From assembly GCF_021390155.1 (NCBI RefSeq), contig NZ_CP089985.1, positions 1,065,001 through 1,129,000 on the forward strand: a stretch of DNA of 64,000 bases, in the 5' to 3' direction. Origin of the DNA: Pseudomonas sp. HN11 (GTDB lineage: Bacteria; Pseudomonadota; Gammaproteobacteria; Pseudomonadales; Pseudomonadaceae). The notes under the pieces are model-generated. The model did no database searches, was not told the DNA's origin, and saw nothing but the letters and a program-made list of their open reading frames with translations. Positions 19,907 through 30,181 of the stretch are shown piece by piece. The position numbers were made by a program, and so were the translations under genes. Position 1 is the stretch's first letter, and each line of letters starts with the position of its first letter.

Positions 19907-21301
19907 ATGGATGATCATGGACGTAACCCTTCTTCCGACCAGCCAATCCTTTATGTGCTTGATACCAACGTACTGATCCACGATCCAAACGCACTGCTCA
20001 ACTTCGAAGAACACCACGTCGCCATCCCGATGATCGTGCTTGAGGAGCTCGACAAACTCAAAAGCGGGCACCACAGCGTTGCCGCCGAATGTCGCCAGGC
20101 TATCCGCCTGATCGACAAGACATTGGGCGAAGCGTCGCCGGAGGACGTCGAAGTCGGCGTACCGATCCAGCGTGGTAAAAGCGGACCCAAGGGCTTGCTG
20201 TCGATTCTGATGAGCAAGCGCAGCGAGCCCAACAGCCTGCTGCCGGAGAATCTGAACGACAACAAAATCATCAACCAATTGATCGACCTGCACGCGCGCC
20301 ACAAGGACCTGCGTCTGGTGCTGGTGACCAAAGACATCAATATGCGCCTCAAGGCACGAGCGTGTGGGATCGCTGCCGAGGACTACAGTACCGACCAACT
20401 GGTCGACGATGTGTCGATGCTCTCCCGTGGGTATCACACGGTGACGGGTTCTTTCTGGGACCTGGTCAGCAAGGTCGAAACCCGTCAGGACCATGGCCGC
20501 ACCTGGCACCAGGTGCAGCTGATCGACAACCTGCCGGCCGTGCACATCAACGAGTTCATCATTGACGAACAGGGCTTTGTGGGTTGGATCAAAGAGATCC
20601 AGGTCGACAAGTTGCTGATTCTCGACCTGCATCAGGAACCCCTGTTGCACCAGGAAGCCTGGGGCCTGAAACCGCGTGACATCTACCAGAGCCTGGCGCT
20701 GTATGCGCTGCTCGACCCGGATATCCACCTGGTCAACCTGACCGGTGCTGCCGGTTCCGGTAAAACCATTCTCGCCCTGGCTGCCGCCATCGAGCAGACC
20801 ATGGTGACCAAGCGCTATCGCCGCATCATCGCCACCCGCAGTGTGCAGGGCCTGGACCAGGAAATCGGCTTCCTGCCCGGCACCGAAGCGGAAAAAATGG
20901 AGCCGTGGCTGGGGGCGATCACCGACAACCTCGAAGCCTTGCACATGGATGACGAAAACACCCATGGCAGCGTCGACTACATCCTCAGCAAAGTGCCGTT
21001 GCAGTTCAAATCCCTCAACTACATCCGAGGCCGCAGCTTCCAGCAAAGTCTGATCTTGATCGATGAATGCCAGAACCTTACCCCGCACCAGATGAAAACC
21101 ATCATCACCCGTGCCGGTGCTGGCTCAAAAGTGGTGTGCCTGGGCAACCTGGCACAGATCGACACCCCTTACCTGTCCGCGACCAGCTCCGGGCTGACCT
21201 ACCTGACGGAACGCTTCAAAGACTTCCCGAACGGCGTGCACATTGCGCTTCAGGGCGTCCCACGTTCGATTCTGGCTGAATACGCAGAGTCGCATCTCTG
21301 A
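19907..21301 (+). CDS. phoH: PhoH-family ATPase with N-terminal PIN domain (PhoH2 type)
   Basis: 464 residues. The PIN ribonuclease domain occupies about residues 14-150, with acidic residues in VLDTNVLIHDP and LVLVTKDINMR. The PhoH ATPase domain follows, with Walker A GAAGSGKT and Walker B LILIDECQN. PIN-PhoH fusions act as ATP-dependent RNA helicase/nucleases. It stands alone, ends at the terminator repeat at 21314-21378 and precedes moaC. The ATG at 19907 follows GTGACCGAGT, a weak ribosome binding site. Confidence 0.93.
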   Translation: MDDHGRNPSSDQPILYVLDTNVLIHDPNALLNFEEHHVAIPMIVLEELDKLKSGHHSVAAECRQAIRLIDKTLGEASPEDVEVGVPIQRGKSGPKGLLSILMSKRSEPNSLLPENLNDNKIINQLIDLHARHKDLRLVLVTKDINMRLKARACGIAAEDYSTDQLVDDVSMLSRGYHTVTGSFWDLVSKVETRQDHGRTWHQVQLIDNLPAVHINEFIIDEQGFVGWIKEIQVDKLLILDLHQEPLLHQEAWGLKPRDIYQSLALYALLDPDIHLVNLTGAAGSGKTILALAAAIEQTMVTKRYRRIIATRSVQGLDQEIGFLPGTEAEKMEPWLGAITDNLEALHMDDENTHGSVDYILSKVPLQFKSLNYIRGRSFQQSLILIDECQNLTPHQMKTIITRAGAGSKVVCLGNLAQIDTPYLSATSSGLTYLTERFKDFPNGVHIALQGVPRSILAEYAESHL

Positions 21302-21313
21302 GTCGCAAGCTTT

Positions 21314-21378
21314 AAGCTACAAGCTGCAAGCGGACCGAGTGAGCTTTTCACTTGCCGCTTGCAGCTTGTAGCTTTTTT
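21314..21378 (+). terminator. Terminator-like hairpin of the AGCTGCAAG repeat family
   Basis: Perfect 20-bp arms, AAGCTACAAGCTGCAAGCGG (21314-21333) and its complement (21355-21374), with a 21-nt loop and a run of T at 21373-21378. It ends phoH transcription. The arms share the AGCTGCAAG core with the repeat at 15244-15289, which shows that this is a dispersed repeat serving as terminator. Confidence 0.8.
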
Positions 21379-21397
21379 GCTGCCTCAAGGAGGCCCC

Positions 21398-21871
21398 GTG
21401 CTGACTCACCTCGATTCCCAAGGTCGCGCCCATATGGTCGACGTCACCGACAAGTCCGTGACGTTCCGTGAGGCGGTGGCCGAAGCGCGTGTGCGCATGC
21501 TGCCCGAGACCCTGCAAATGATTGTCGACGGCGTCCATCCCAAGGGCGACGTATTTGCCGTGGCCCGCATCGCCGGGATCCAGGCGGCGAAAAAAACCAG
21601 TGACTTGATCCCTCTCTGTCACCCGTTGATGTTGACGGGCGTCAAGGTTGAACTGAGTGCCGATGGCGCAGACTCGGTGCATATCCTGGCGCGCTGCAAA
21701 CTCTCAGGCCAGACCGGCGTGGAAATGGAGGCGTTGACCGCCGCCAGCGTCGCTGCATTGACCATCTACGACATGTGCAAGGCTGTGGATCGCGGTATGA
21801 CCATCGAAAACATTCGCCTGCTGGAAAAGCTCGGCGGTAAGAGCGGGCACTTCAAGGCGGACCAGGCATGA
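21398..21871 (+). CDS. moaC: Cyclic pyranopterin monophosphate synthase MoaC
   Basis: 157 residues from a GTG preceded by AAGGAGG. MoaC converts 3',8-cyclo-GTP into cyclic pyranopterin monophosphate in molybdenum cofactor synthesis. The family start [19 protein letters not shown], the substrate region [10 protein letters not shown] and [11 protein letters not shown] are present. It overlaps moaD by 4 nt (ATGA). An open frame continues upstream to 21359 but runs into the terminator hairpin and is not used. Confidence 0.96.
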   Translation: MLTHLDSQGRAHMVDVTDKSVTFREAVAEARVRMLPETLQMIVDGVHPKGDVFAVARIAGIQAAKKTSDLIPLCHPLMLTGVKVELSADGADSVHILARCKLSGQTGVEMEALTAASVAALTIYDMCKAVDRGMTIENIRLLEKLGGKSGHFKADQA

Positions 21872-22110
21872 GCATCAACGTATTGTTTTTTGCGCGTTAC
21901 GCCGAGGCGGTGGGTTTTGACTCGCTGGAGATGGAAGGTGATTTCGCCACCGTTGATGCGGTGCGCCTCGCGCTGGCCAGTGATCCGGAATTCGCAGTAC
22001 TCAATGAATCCAGCCTGATGTGCGCCCGTAACGAAGAAATGTGCAGCCTCGACGAGCCGCTGCAACCTGGCGACGAAGTGGCGTTCTTCCCTCCTGTGAC
22101 CGGAGGCTGA
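21868..22110 (+). CDS. moaD: Molybdopterin synthase small subunit MoaD
   Basis: 80 residues with the ubiquitin-like fold and the C-terminal Gly-Gly (PPVTGG) that is adenylated and converted to a thiocarboxylate to donate sulfur for molybdopterin. It overlaps moaC by 4 nt and is 2 nt from moaE, its partner subunit. Confidence 0.95.
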   Translation: MSINVLFFARYAEAVGFDSLEMEGDFATVDAVRLALASDPEFAVLNESSLMCARNEEMCSLDEPLQPGDEVAFFPPVTGG

Positions 22111-22112
22111 TC

Positions 22113-22562
22113 ATGGCCATTCGTGTCCAGGTTCAGGCGTTTGATCCCGGTGCTGAAGTCAACGCCATGCATGCGGCCAATGTCGGCGTGGGCGCGGTGG
22201 TAAGTTTTGTTGGCTACGTGCGCGACTTCAATGACGGCCTGGATGTCGCGGGGATGTTTCTGGAGCACTACCCCGGTATGACCGAAAAGGCCCTGGCCAA
22301 GATAGCCGTGGAGGCTGAACAGCGCTGGCCTTTGCTCAAGTTGGAAGTGCTGCACCGCATCGGCGCGCTGGAGCCGGGTGAGCCGATTGTGTTTGTTGCG
22401 GCCGCCAGCGCACACCGGCAGGCGGCGTTTGATGCCTGTGCGTTTGTGATGGATTACCTGAAGACGCGGGCGCCGTTCTGGAAGAAGGAAAGTACCAGTG
22501 AGGGGCCACGCTGGGTGGAAGGGCGGCACAGCGATCAAGCTGCAGCAGACCGCTGGAAATAA
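22113..22562 (+). CDS. moaE: Molybdopterin synthase large subunit MoaE
   Basis: 149 residues. The ATG at 22113 follows CGGAGGCTGATC. With two MoaD subunits it converts cyclic pyranopterin monophosphate to molybdopterin. Family landmarks are GAVVSFVGYVRD, the YPGMTEK segment, the VxHRIG stretch, and the catalytic Lys region FWKKE. moaC-moaD-moaE form one operon; no moaA or moaB is next to it. A REP element follows the stop codon. Confidence 0.96.
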   Translation: MAIRVQVQAFDPGAEVNAMHAANVGVGAVVSFVGYVRDFNDGLDVAGMFLEHYPGMTEKALAKIAVEAEQRWPLLKLEVLHRIGALEPGEPIVFVAAASAHRQAAFDACAFVMDYLKTRAPFWKKESTSEGPRWVEGRHSDQAAADRWK

Positions 22563-22570
22563 ACAGACCC

Positions 22571-22600
22571 CTGTAGGATCCGGCAAGCCGGCTCCTACAG
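22571..22600. repeat. Single REP-type palindrome
   Basis: CTGTAGGATCCGGCAAGCCGGCTCCTACAG is one 30-nt palindrome with a GTAGGA flank and a CCGGC-aa-GCCGG head, split here as CTGTAGGATCCGGC and GCCGGCTCCTACAG. It lies between the convergent moaE and rhlB 3' ends and can terminate both. Confidence 0.75.
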
Positions 22601-22615
22601 GAGTTAGCAGCGCAT

Positions 22616-24067
22616 TCAGCTAGGGCGCTTACGCTCCACAGCCCGCAGCAAATGCGTCGGCGGCGTCTCACAACTGATCTTGCGCCCCAGCAACGCCTCG
22701 ATTGACGGCAACTGGTACGAGTCATCCTCACCGGCGAAGCTGATCGACACACCCGCCGCCCCGGCCCGCCCGGTGCGGCCAATGCGGTGCACGTAGTCGT
22801 CCGGCACTTCCGGCAGGGTGAAGTTGATCACGTGGCTGATGCCATCAATGTGAATCCCGCGACCTGCCACGTCAGTGGCCACCAATACACGGATCTTGCC
22901 TTCGCGGAAGCCTTCCAGCGTCTTGATACGCTTGTGCTGTGGCACATCGCCGGACAGTTGCGCGGCGTTCACACCATCACGCACCAGTCGTTCCTCGATG
23001 CGGCGCACTTCGTCCTTGCGGTTGGCGAACACCATCACGCGCTCCCAACCGTTGTCGTTGACCAGGTTGTAAAGCAGCTTGTACTTGTCGGCACCGGCCA
23101 CGGCATAGATGTGTTGCTCGACGTTTTCGCTGGCGACGTTTTCCGCCTCGATCTCGACGATGGACGGGTCGGTGGTCCACTGCTTGGCGAGGTTCATCAC
23201 GTCTTCGGTGAAGGTCGCGGAGAACAGCAGGGTCTGACGCTCGGATTTCGGTGGGGTCTGGCGAATGATCTGGCGCACTTGTGGGATGAAACCCATGTCG
23301 AGCATGCGGTCGGCTTCGTCCAGCACCATTACTTCGACCATGTCCAAGTGCACGTCGCCGCGCTGGTTGAAGTCCAGCAGGCGGCCCGGCGTGGCGACCA
23401 GAATGTCGCAGTGACGGGCTTCAAGGTGCTTGAGCTGCTTGTCGAAGTCCATGCCACCGACGAAGGTCATCACGTTGAGGCCGGTGTACTTGGTCAGGTC
23501 GGCGGCGTCCTTGGCGATCTGTACCACCAGCTCCCGGGTCGGGGCGATGATCAGTGCGCGCGGCTCACCCATGTAGCGTTCTTTCGGCGGCGGCGTTTGC
23601 AGCAGTTGGGTGATGATCGAGATCAGGAACGCGGCGGTCTTGCCGGTGCCGGTCTGGGCGCGGCCGATGGCGTCTTTGCCGGCCAGGGTGAAGCCCAGCA
23701 CCTGCGCCTGGATCGGCGTGCAGTAAGGGAAACCCAGGTCCTGGATGGCATGCATCAGTTCCGGGGCCAGCTTGAAGTCGTGGAAGCGGGTCTTGCCTTC
23801 CTGGGGCTCGACGACGAAGTCTTCAAGTTTCCAAGGGATCACGGGCGGTTTTGGCGCACGCTCACGGCGCGGCTTGGGCGCCGGTGCGGCTTCTTTAATC
23901 GTTTCAGGCGGTGTCACCTTAGGCGTCCTGGGCTGGGCGGCAGGCGCAGTCGGCTCGGGCTGTTTACTGCCATTGCGGCTGCCGGTTGCCGGGGCAGGAG
24001 CACTGGGAACAGGCGCGAGCGGCTCGGCCTCGCTTTTGCCGAACATCTTCTTGAGTGCTTCGAGCAC
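22616..24067 (-). CDS. rhlB: DEAD-box ATP-dependent RNA helicase RhlB
   Basis: 483 residues. After a low-complexity Ala/Pro/Lys-rich tail of about 100 residues comes the helicase core: Q motif with [10 protein letters not shown], motif I AQTGTGKT, motif II DEAD, motif III SAT and motif [12 protein letters not shown]. RhlB unwinds structured RNA, in many gamma-proteobacteria together with RNase E and PNPase. It lies 102 nt downstream of estB on the same strand. Confidence 0.93.
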   Translation of the reverse strand: MLEALKKMFGKSEAEPLAPVPSAPAPATGSRNGSKQPEPTAPAAQPRTPKVTPPETIKEAAPAPKPRRERAPKPPVIPWKLEDFVVEPQEGKTRFHDFKLAPELMHAIQDLGFPYCTPIQAQVLGFTLAGKDAIGRAQTGTGKTAAFLISIITQLLQTPPPKERYMGEPRALIIAPTRELVVQIAKDAADLTKYTGLNVMTFVGGMDFDKQLKHLEARHCDILVATPGRLLDFNQRGDVHLDMVEVMVLDEADRMLDMGFIPQVRQIIRQTPPKSERQTLLFSATFTEDVMNLAKQWTTDPSIVEIEAENVASENVEQHIYAVAGADKYKLLYNLVNDNGWERVMVFANRKDEVRRIEERLVRDGVNAAQLSGDVPQHKRIKTLEGFREGKIRVLVATDVAGRGIHIDGISHVINFTLPEVPDDYVHRIGRTGRAGAAGVSISFAGEDDSYQLPSIEALLGRKISCETPPTHLLRAVERKRPS

Positions 24068-24169
24068 GGTGATCTCATTAATTGGTTAAGGAATATACGC
24101 CGGCCAGTGTAATGCAAGAATCGGGCGCGGCGTAGTGCGTCTGTCATACGGCTACATAAACGGTGGGTT

Positions 24170-24856
<687 letters not shown>

Positions 24857-24861
24857 TTAAG

Positions 24862-24878
24862 TGCGACGGAACGGTGCG
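24862..24878 (+). promoter_or_regulatory. Candidate NtrC-like enhancer site
   Basis: TGCGAC-GGAAC-GGTGCG agrees with the NtrC consensus TGCACC-N5-GGTGCA at 9 of 12 positions. It lies about 110-126 bp before the expected start of the sigma-54 promoter, a usual enhancer distance. Confidence 0.4.
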
Positions 24879-24961
24879 CGACAAGTTGATCTGTTAAGAA
24901 GATGTCGCAAGGTTGAATCTTTTTCTATTGACCCAGGGCTGAATCGACTCGACCGGCACTC

Positions 24962-24977
24962 TGGTACGGGCCTTGCT
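24962..24977 (+). promoter_or_regulatory. Candidate sigma-54 promoter of aapJQMP
   Basis: TGGTACGGGCCTTGCT matches the RpoN consensus TGGCACG-N4-TTGCW with exact GG-N10-GC spacing; only one base of the -24 box deviates. Transcription would start near 24988, leaving a leader of about 185 nt before aapJ. Confidence 0.65.
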
Positions 24978-25172
24978 ATGTGTTGAACGATGTCAGCGCT
25001 ATCTCAGAACGGTAACACTATCAGTGACTGCCGCTTGGGGGATAGCAACTGGAATTACTGCGACAACTTCATGCCGCTTGACCCTAAAAAAAGCCAACAC
25101 GGGTCGATATCGCCTCATAAGGGTGCGCTGAGGTTCGAGCTCCGACACAACAAGAGCAAACTGGAGGTTTGA

Positions 25173-26204
25173 ATGAAGGTATTGAAATCCACCCTGGCCA
25201 TCGTTTCTGCGGCGGCCGTACTGGGTGTCAGTGGTTTCGCCCAAGCTGGCGCCACTCTGGACGCCGTGCAGAAGAAAGGCTTTGTGCAATGTGGCGTGAG
25301 TGACGGTCTGCCGGGTTTCTCGGTTCCGGATGCCAGCGGCAAGATCCTCGGGATCGACGCTGACGTGTGCCGCGCCGTGGCCGCTGCCGTTTTCGGCGAC
25401 GCTACCAAGGTCAAATTCAGCCAGTTGAATGCCAAGGAGCGTTTCACCGCGCTTCAGTCCGGCGAAGTCGACATTCTCTCCCGTAACACCACCATGACCA
25501 GCTCCCGCGACGCCGGCATGGGCCTGAAATTCCCAGGCTTCATCACCTACTACGACGGCATCGGCTTCCTGGTAAACAACAAGCTGGGCGTGAAAAGTGC
25601 CAAGGAACTGGACGGTGCAACCATCTGCATCCAGGCCGGTACCACCACTGAGCTGAACGTTTCCGACTACTTCCGTGGCAACGGCCTCAAATACACCCCG
25701 ATCACCTTCGACACCTCCGACGAAAGCGCCAAGTCGCTGGAATCCGGTCGTTGCGACGTACTGACCTCCGACAAGTCCCAACTGTTCGCCCAGCGCAGCA
25801 AGCTGGCCGCGCCTAAGGACTACGTGGTTCTGCCGGAAACCATTTCCAAAGAACCGTTGGGCCCGGTCGTGCGTAACGGCGACGACGAGTGGCTGGCCAT
25901 CGTGCGCTGGGTAGGCTATGCCATGCTCAACGCTGAAGAAGCCGGTATCACCTCGAAAAACGTTGAAGCGGAAGCCAAGTCCACCAAAAACCCGGACGTT
26001 GCGCGTCTGCTCGGTGCTGACGGCGAATACGGCAAAGACCTGAAAGTGAAGAAAGATTGGGTCGTGCAGATCGTCAAGCAAGTCGGTAACTACGGTGAAG
26101 TGTTCGAGCGCAACCTCGGTAAAAGCACCCCGCTGGAAATCGACCGTGGCCTGAACGCGCTGTGGAACAACGGCGGCATTCAATACGCACCTCCTGTGCG
26201 CTGA
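25173..26204 (+). CDS. aapJ: General L-amino acid ABC transporter, periplasmic binding protein AapJ
   Basis: 343 residues with a signal peptide (MKVLKSTLAIVSAAAVLGVS...AQAGA). It is a family 3 solute-binding protein (AapJ/BztA type) that captures L-amino acids with broad specificity. Typical segments are KGFVQCGVSDGLPGFS, GIDADVCRAVAAAVFGD, and FTALQSGEVDILSRNTT. Two Cys-containing stretches and the C-terminal GLNALWNNGG are family features. It follows a candidate sigma-54 promoter and a GGAGG ribosome binding site, and is the first and probably most strongly expressed gene of aapJQMP. Confidence 0.95.
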   Translation: MKVLKSTLAIVSAAAVLGVSGFAQAGATLDAVQKKGFVQCGVSDGLPGFSVPDASGKILGIDADVCRAVAAAVFGDATKVKFSQLNAKERFTALQSGEVDILSRNTTMTSSRDAGMGLKFPGFITYYDGIGFLVNNKLGVKSAKELDGATICIQAGTTTELNVSDYFRGNGLKYTPITFDTSDESAKSLESGRCDVLTSDKSQLFAQRSKLAAPKDYVVLPETISKEPLGPVVRNGDDEWLAIVRWVGYAMLNAEEAGITSKNVEAEAKSTKNPDVARLLGADGEYGKDLKVKKDWVVQIVKQVGNYGEVFERNLGKSTPLEIDRGLNALWNNGGIQYAPPVR

Positions 26205-26276
26205 TCGCTGATGGTTCTGTCACCCGGTGGGCCAACCGCCGGGTGATGTTCTGTTCCATTATTTGCGGGGCACTTC

Positions 26277-27458
26277 ATGCAAAATCAAATCGGCGCACCA
26301 AAGCAGAAGCTCAGCTTCAGCGACCCCAAAGTGCGTGCGTGGCTCTTCCAGATCATCACGATTGTGGCGGTGGTCTCGCTGGGCTGGTACCTCTTCAACA
26401 ATACCCAGACCAACCTTCAGCACCGGGGCATTACCTCGGGTTTCGACTTTCTTGAACGCAGTGCCGGCTTCGGCATCGCGCAGCATTTGATCGATTACAC
26501 CGAATCGGACAGCTATGCCCGGGTCTTCGTAATCGGTTTGCTCAATACCTTACTGGTGACCTTTATCGGCGTGATCCTGGCGACCCTGCTCGGGTTTGTC
26601 ATTGGCGTGGCGCGGTTGTCGCCGAACTGGATGATCAACAAGCTGGCCACCGTGTATGTGGAAGTGTTCCGCAACATCCCGCCACTGCTGCAAATCCTGT
26701 TCTGGTACTTCGCGGTGTTCCTGACCATGCCGGGGCCGCGTAACAGCCATAACTTCGGCGATACCTTTTTCGTCAGCAGCCGTGGCCTGAACATGCCGGC
26801 AGCGATTGCCGCTGACGGGTTCTGGCCGTTTGTGGTCAGCGTTGTGGTGGCCATTGTCGCGATCGTGCTGATGGCGCGTTGGGCCAACAAGCGTTTTGAA
26901 GCGACCGGCGTCCCGTTCCATAAATTCTGGGCGGGCCTGGCGCTGTTCATCGTGATCCCGGCGTTGTGCGCCTTGATTTTTGGCGCGCCGCTGCACTGGG
27001 AAATGCCCAAGCTGCAAGGCTTCAACTTTGTCGGTGGCTGGGTACTCATCCCTGAACTGCTGGCACTGACCCTGGCGCTTACCGTGTATACGGCAGCGTT
27101 TATCGCCGAGATCGTGCGTTCGGGGATCAAGTCCGTCAGCCATGGCCAGACCGAAGCCGCGCGCTCCCTGGGCCTGCGCCCTGGGCCGACGCTGCGCAAG
27201 GTCATCATTCCGCAGGCCCTGCGAGTGATCATCCCGCCGCTGACCAGCCAATACCTGAACCTGGCGAAAAACTCGTCGCTGGCCGCCGGTATCGGTTACC
27301 CGGAAATGGTTTCGCTATTTGCCGGCACGGTGCTCAACCAGACCGGCCAGGCCATCGAAGTCATTGCCATCACCATGAGCGTGTACCTGGCGATCAGCAT
27401 CAGTATTTCCCTGCTGATGAACTGGTACAACAAGCGCATTGCGCTGATCGAGCGGTGA
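26277..27458 (+). CDS. aapQ: General L-amino acid ABC transporter permease AapQ
   Basis: 393 residues with about eight membrane segments; the C-terminal EAA loop reads GQTEAARSLGLRPGPTLRKVIIPQAL, which contacts the ATPase (positions about 283-308). The long insertion between the N-terminal segments and the permease core is typical for AapQ/BztB rather than for HisM-type permeases. It lies 72 nt after aapJ and 10 nt before aapM. Confidence 0.95.
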   Translation: MQNQIGAPKQKLSFSDPKVRAWLFQIITIVAVVSLGWYLFNNTQTNLQHRGITSGFDFLERSAGFGIAQHLIDYTESDSYARVFVIGLLNTLLVTFIGVILATLLGFVIGVARLSPNWMINKLATVYVEVFRNIPPLLQILFWYFAVFLTMPGPRNSHNFGDTFFVSSRGLNMPAAIAADGFWPFVVSVVVAIVAIVLMARWANKRFEATGVPFHKFWAGLALFIVIPALCALIFGAPLHWEMPKLQGFNFVGGWVLIPELLALTLALTVYTAAFIAEIVRSGIKSVSHGQTEAARSLGLRPGPTLRKVIIPQALRVIIPPLTSQYLNLAKNSSLAAGIGYPEMVSLFAGTVLNQTGQAIEVIAITMSVYLAISISISLLMNWYNKRIALIER

Positions 27459-27468
27459 GGAAACGCCC

Positions 27469-28566
27469 ATGAGTTCACATACTTTCAAACCGGATATGCC
27501 GCCGCCGAACAAAGTGTTCGGGCCGATGGCATGGATGCGCGCCAATCTGTTTTCCAGCTGGCTCAATACCCTGCTGACGCTGTTGGCGTTCTACCTGATC
27601 TACCTGGTGGTGCCGCCGATTCTGAGCTGGGCGATCATCGACGCCAACTGGGTCGGCACCACCCGCGCCGATTGCACCAAAGAGGGCGCTTGCTGGGTGT
27701 TTATCCAACAACGCTTCGGGCAGTTCATGTATGGCTACTACCCCGGCGACCTGCGCTGGCGCGTGGACCTGACCGTGTGGCTGGCCATCGTCGGTGTGGC
27801 GCCGTTGTTTATCTCGCGCTTCCAGCGCAAGGCGGTCTACGGCCTGAGCTTTCTGGTACTGTACCCGATCATCGCATTCTTCCTGCTGCACGGTGGGGCT
27901 TTTGGCCTGACCAACGTGGCGACCAGCCAATGGGGCGGCCTGATGCTGACCCTGGTAATTGCCACTGTCGGCATCGCTGGTGCCTTGCCGCTAGGCATCA
28001 TGCTCGCGTTGGGGCGGCGCTCAAACATGCCGGCGATTCGGGTGGTCTGCGTGACCTTCATCGAATTCTGGCGCGGCGTGCCGTTGATCACCGTGCTCTT
28101 CATGTCCTCGGTGATGCTGCCGTTGTTCCTGCCGGAAGGCATGGGCATCGACAAACTGCTGCGGGCGCTGATCGGCGTGATCCTGTTCCAGTCGGCCTAC
28201 GTGGCTGAAGTGGTGCGCGGTGGCTTGCAGGCGATTCCCAAAGGTCAATACGAAGCCGCCGCCGCGATGGGGTTGGGTTACTGGCGCAGCATGGGCCTGG
28301 TGATTCTGCCGCAAGCCCTGAAGATGGTTATCCCCGGCATCGTTAACACCTTTATCGCGTTGTTCAAGGACACCAGCCTTGTGATCATCATCGGCCTGTT
28401 CGACCTGCTCAACAGCGTCAAGCAAGCCGCCGCCGACCCTAAATGGTTGGGCATGGCCACCGAAGGCTACGTGTTCGCGGCCCTGGTGTTCTGGATTTTC
28501 TGTTTTGGTATGTCGCGCTATTCCATTCATTTGGAACACAAGCTCGACACTGGCCACAAGCGTTAG
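27469..28566 (+). CDS. aapM: General L-amino acid ABC transporter permease AapM
   Basis: 365 residues, about seven membrane segments and the EAA loop [26 protein letters not shown]. It forms the heterodimeric channel with AapQ. The N-terminal periplasmic insertion with two Cys ([11 protein letters not shown]) is typical of AapM/BztC. It starts 10 nt after aapQ and is followed by aapP after 11 nt. Confidence 0.95.
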   Translation: MSSHTFKPDMPPPNKVFGPMAWMRANLFSSWLNTLLTLLAFYLIYLVVPPILSWAIIDANWVGTTRADCTKEGACWVFIQQRFGQFMYGYYPGDLRWRVDLTVWLAIVGVAPLFISRFQRKAVYGLSFLVLYPIIAFFLLHGGAFGLTNVATSQWGGLMLTLVIATVGIAGALPLGIMLALGRRSNMPAIRVVCVTFIEFWRGVPLITVLFMSSVMLPLFLPEGMGIDKLLRALIGVILFQSAYVAEVVRGGLQAIPKGQYEAAAAMGLGYWRSMGLVILPQALKMVIPGIVNTFIALFKDTSLVIIIGLFDLLNSVKQAAADPKWLGMATEGYVFAALVFWIFCFGMSRYSIHLEHKLDTGHKR

Positions 28567-28577
28567 GAGTTGTTGTT

Positions 28578-29342
28578 ATGAGCGAAGCGATCAAACAGCC
28601 TGTGAGCCCTGAAGGCATTATCCAGATGCAGGGCGTCAACAAGTGGTACGGCCAGTTCCACGTGTTGAAAGACATCAACCTCAACGTCAAGCAGGGTGAG
28701 CGTATCGTGCTGTGCGGCCCGTCGGGTTCGGGCAAGTCCACCACCATCCGCTGCCTCAACCGCCTGGAAGAACACCAGCAGGGCCGCATTGTGGTGGATG
28801 GCGTGGAACTGACCAACGACCTCAAGCAGATCGAAGCGATCCGCCGTGAAGTCGGCATGGTGTTCCAGCACTTCAACCTGTTCCCGCACCTGACCATCCT
28901 GCAGAACTGCACGCTGGCGCCGATGTGGGTGCGCAAGATGCCCAAGCGCAAGGCCGAAGAAATCGCCATGCATTATCTCGAGCGTGTGCGTATCCCGGAG
29001 CAGGCTCACAAGTTTCCGGGGCAACTGTCCGGTGGCCAGCAACAGCGTGTGGCGATTGCCCGCGCGCTGTGCATGAAGCCGAAAATCATGCTGTTCGACG
29101 AGCCGACGTCGGCACTCGATCCGGAAATGGTGAAAGAGGTACTGGACACCATGATCGGTCTGGCCGAAGACGGCATGACCATGTTGTGCGTGACCCACGA
29201 AATGGGCTTTGCGCGCACCGTGGCCAACCGCGTGATCTTCATGGACAAGGGCGAGATCGTGGAACAGGCGGCGCCGAATGACTTCTTCGACAACCCGCAG
29301 AATGACCGGACCAAGTTGTTCTTGAGCCAGATTTTGCATTGA
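28578..29342 (+). CDS. aapP: General L-amino acid ABC transporter ATPase AapP
   Basis: 254 residues: Walker [11 protein letters not shown]-loop [10 protein letters not shown], signature LSGGQQQR, Walker [13 protein letters not shown] and switch His THEMGFA. It drives AapQM uptake of amino acids. The start at 28578 follows AGGAGTTGTTGTT. A terminator follows 13 nt after the stop codon and closes the operon. Confidence 0.96.
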   Translation: MSEAIKQPVSPEGIIQMQGVNKWYGQFHVLKDINLNVKQGERIVLCGPSGSGKSTTIRCLNRLEEHQQGRIVVDGVELTNDLKQIEAIRREVGMVFQHFNLFPHLTILQNCTLAPMWVRKMPKRKAEEIAMHYLERVRIPEQAHKFPGQLSGGQQQRVAIARALCMKPKIMLFDEPTSALDPEMVKEVLDTMIGLAEDGMTMLCVTHEMGFARTVANRVIFMDKGEIVEQAAPNDFFDNPQNDRTKLFLSQILH

Positions 29343-29355
29343 TCGATGGTTGAAC

Positions 29356-29388
29356 AAATAAACCCGGCCTGGTGCCGGGTTTATTTTT
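29356..29388 (+). terminator. Rho-independent terminator of aapJQMP
   Basis: AAATAAACCCGGC and GCCGGGTTTATTTTT form a 13-bp stem with a short loop and a T-run. Confidence 0.9.
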
Positions 29389-29521
29389 GCCACTTGGTTT
29401 TTGTCAGGAGGCTTGTGTTGCTCCTTTACCCGCCCAATAACCCTAGTGCGTTGCCTTTGTAGACAGCTCCGAATAGGCTGTAGGAAAATTCATCCTATGA
29501 TTGGACGAAAGTGCAAACCCT

Positions 29522-30181
29522 ATGACAGATATCGCCCCCCTTATCAAACGCTCCCTGGTGGACCAGGCTCTGGAGCAACTGCGCCTGCGCATCAGCCAGG
29601 GTGTGTGGGCCATCGGAGAGCGCCTGCCGACGGAGCCCGAGCTCTGCGCTGAGCTGGGCATCAGCCGCAATACCGTGCGTGAAGCCATGCGTGTGCTGGC
29701 GTTCTCCGGGTTGATAGAGATCCGTCAGGGCGACGGCAGCTATCTGCGTTCGATGACCGACCCGTTGGGCACGATGCGCGCCCTGTCCCATTGCACCTTG
29801 GAACAGGCGCAGGAGACGCGGCAGATCCTGGAAGTGGAGGCGATCAGCCTGGCAGCAATGCGCCGCACCGACGATGACCTCACAAAACTGCACGAAGCCC
29901 TCGACGTCAGCGCCGCGCTGTACCACGGTGACCTTGAGGCCTACATCAGCGCGGACCTGATCTTCCACAAACGCCTGGTAGACGCGGCTCACAACCCAGC
30001 ATTGAGTGAGCTGTACCAATATTTCTCCGCCATCGTCGGCGCTCAGTTGCGCCAGACCCTCAATATTTCGCCCCGGCGCCAGGCGGTGTTTGACCTGCAT
30101 ACAGCCTTGCTGGATGCCGTTGAACATCAGGACCCGGAACGCGCCAAATCCCTCTGCCGGCAGTTGATCAATGAACCCTGA
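29522..30181 (+). CDS. GntR-family transcriptional regulator (FadR subfamily)
   Basis: 219 residues. The N-terminal winged helix (about 15-75) reads GERLPTEPELCAELGISRNTVREAMRVL, a classic GntR HTH; the C-terminal all-helical FCD domain (about 85-215) has metal-binding-type residues in ADLIFHKRLVDAAHN and the last His in FDLHTALLDAV. The frame is open from a TTG at 29501, but the ATG at 29522 fits better. The gene overlaps the downstream permease gene by 11 nt, so it probably senses the substrate of that permease. Confidence 0.88.
   Translation: MTDIAPLIKRSLVDQALEQLRLRISQGVWAIGERLPTEPELCAELGISRNTVREAMRVLAFSGLIEIRQGDGSYLRSMTDPLGTMRALSHCTLEQAQETRQILEVEAISLAAMRRTDDDLTKLHEALDVSAALYHGDLEAYISADLIFHKRLVDAAHNPALSELYQYFSAIVGAQLRQTLNISPRRQAVFDLHTALLDAVEHQDPERAKSLCRQLINEP

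Noticed and set aside
19826..21088. A 420-codon open frame antisense to phoH
   Set aside because: PhoH on the other strand has intact Walker and PIN motifs; the antisense frame has none.
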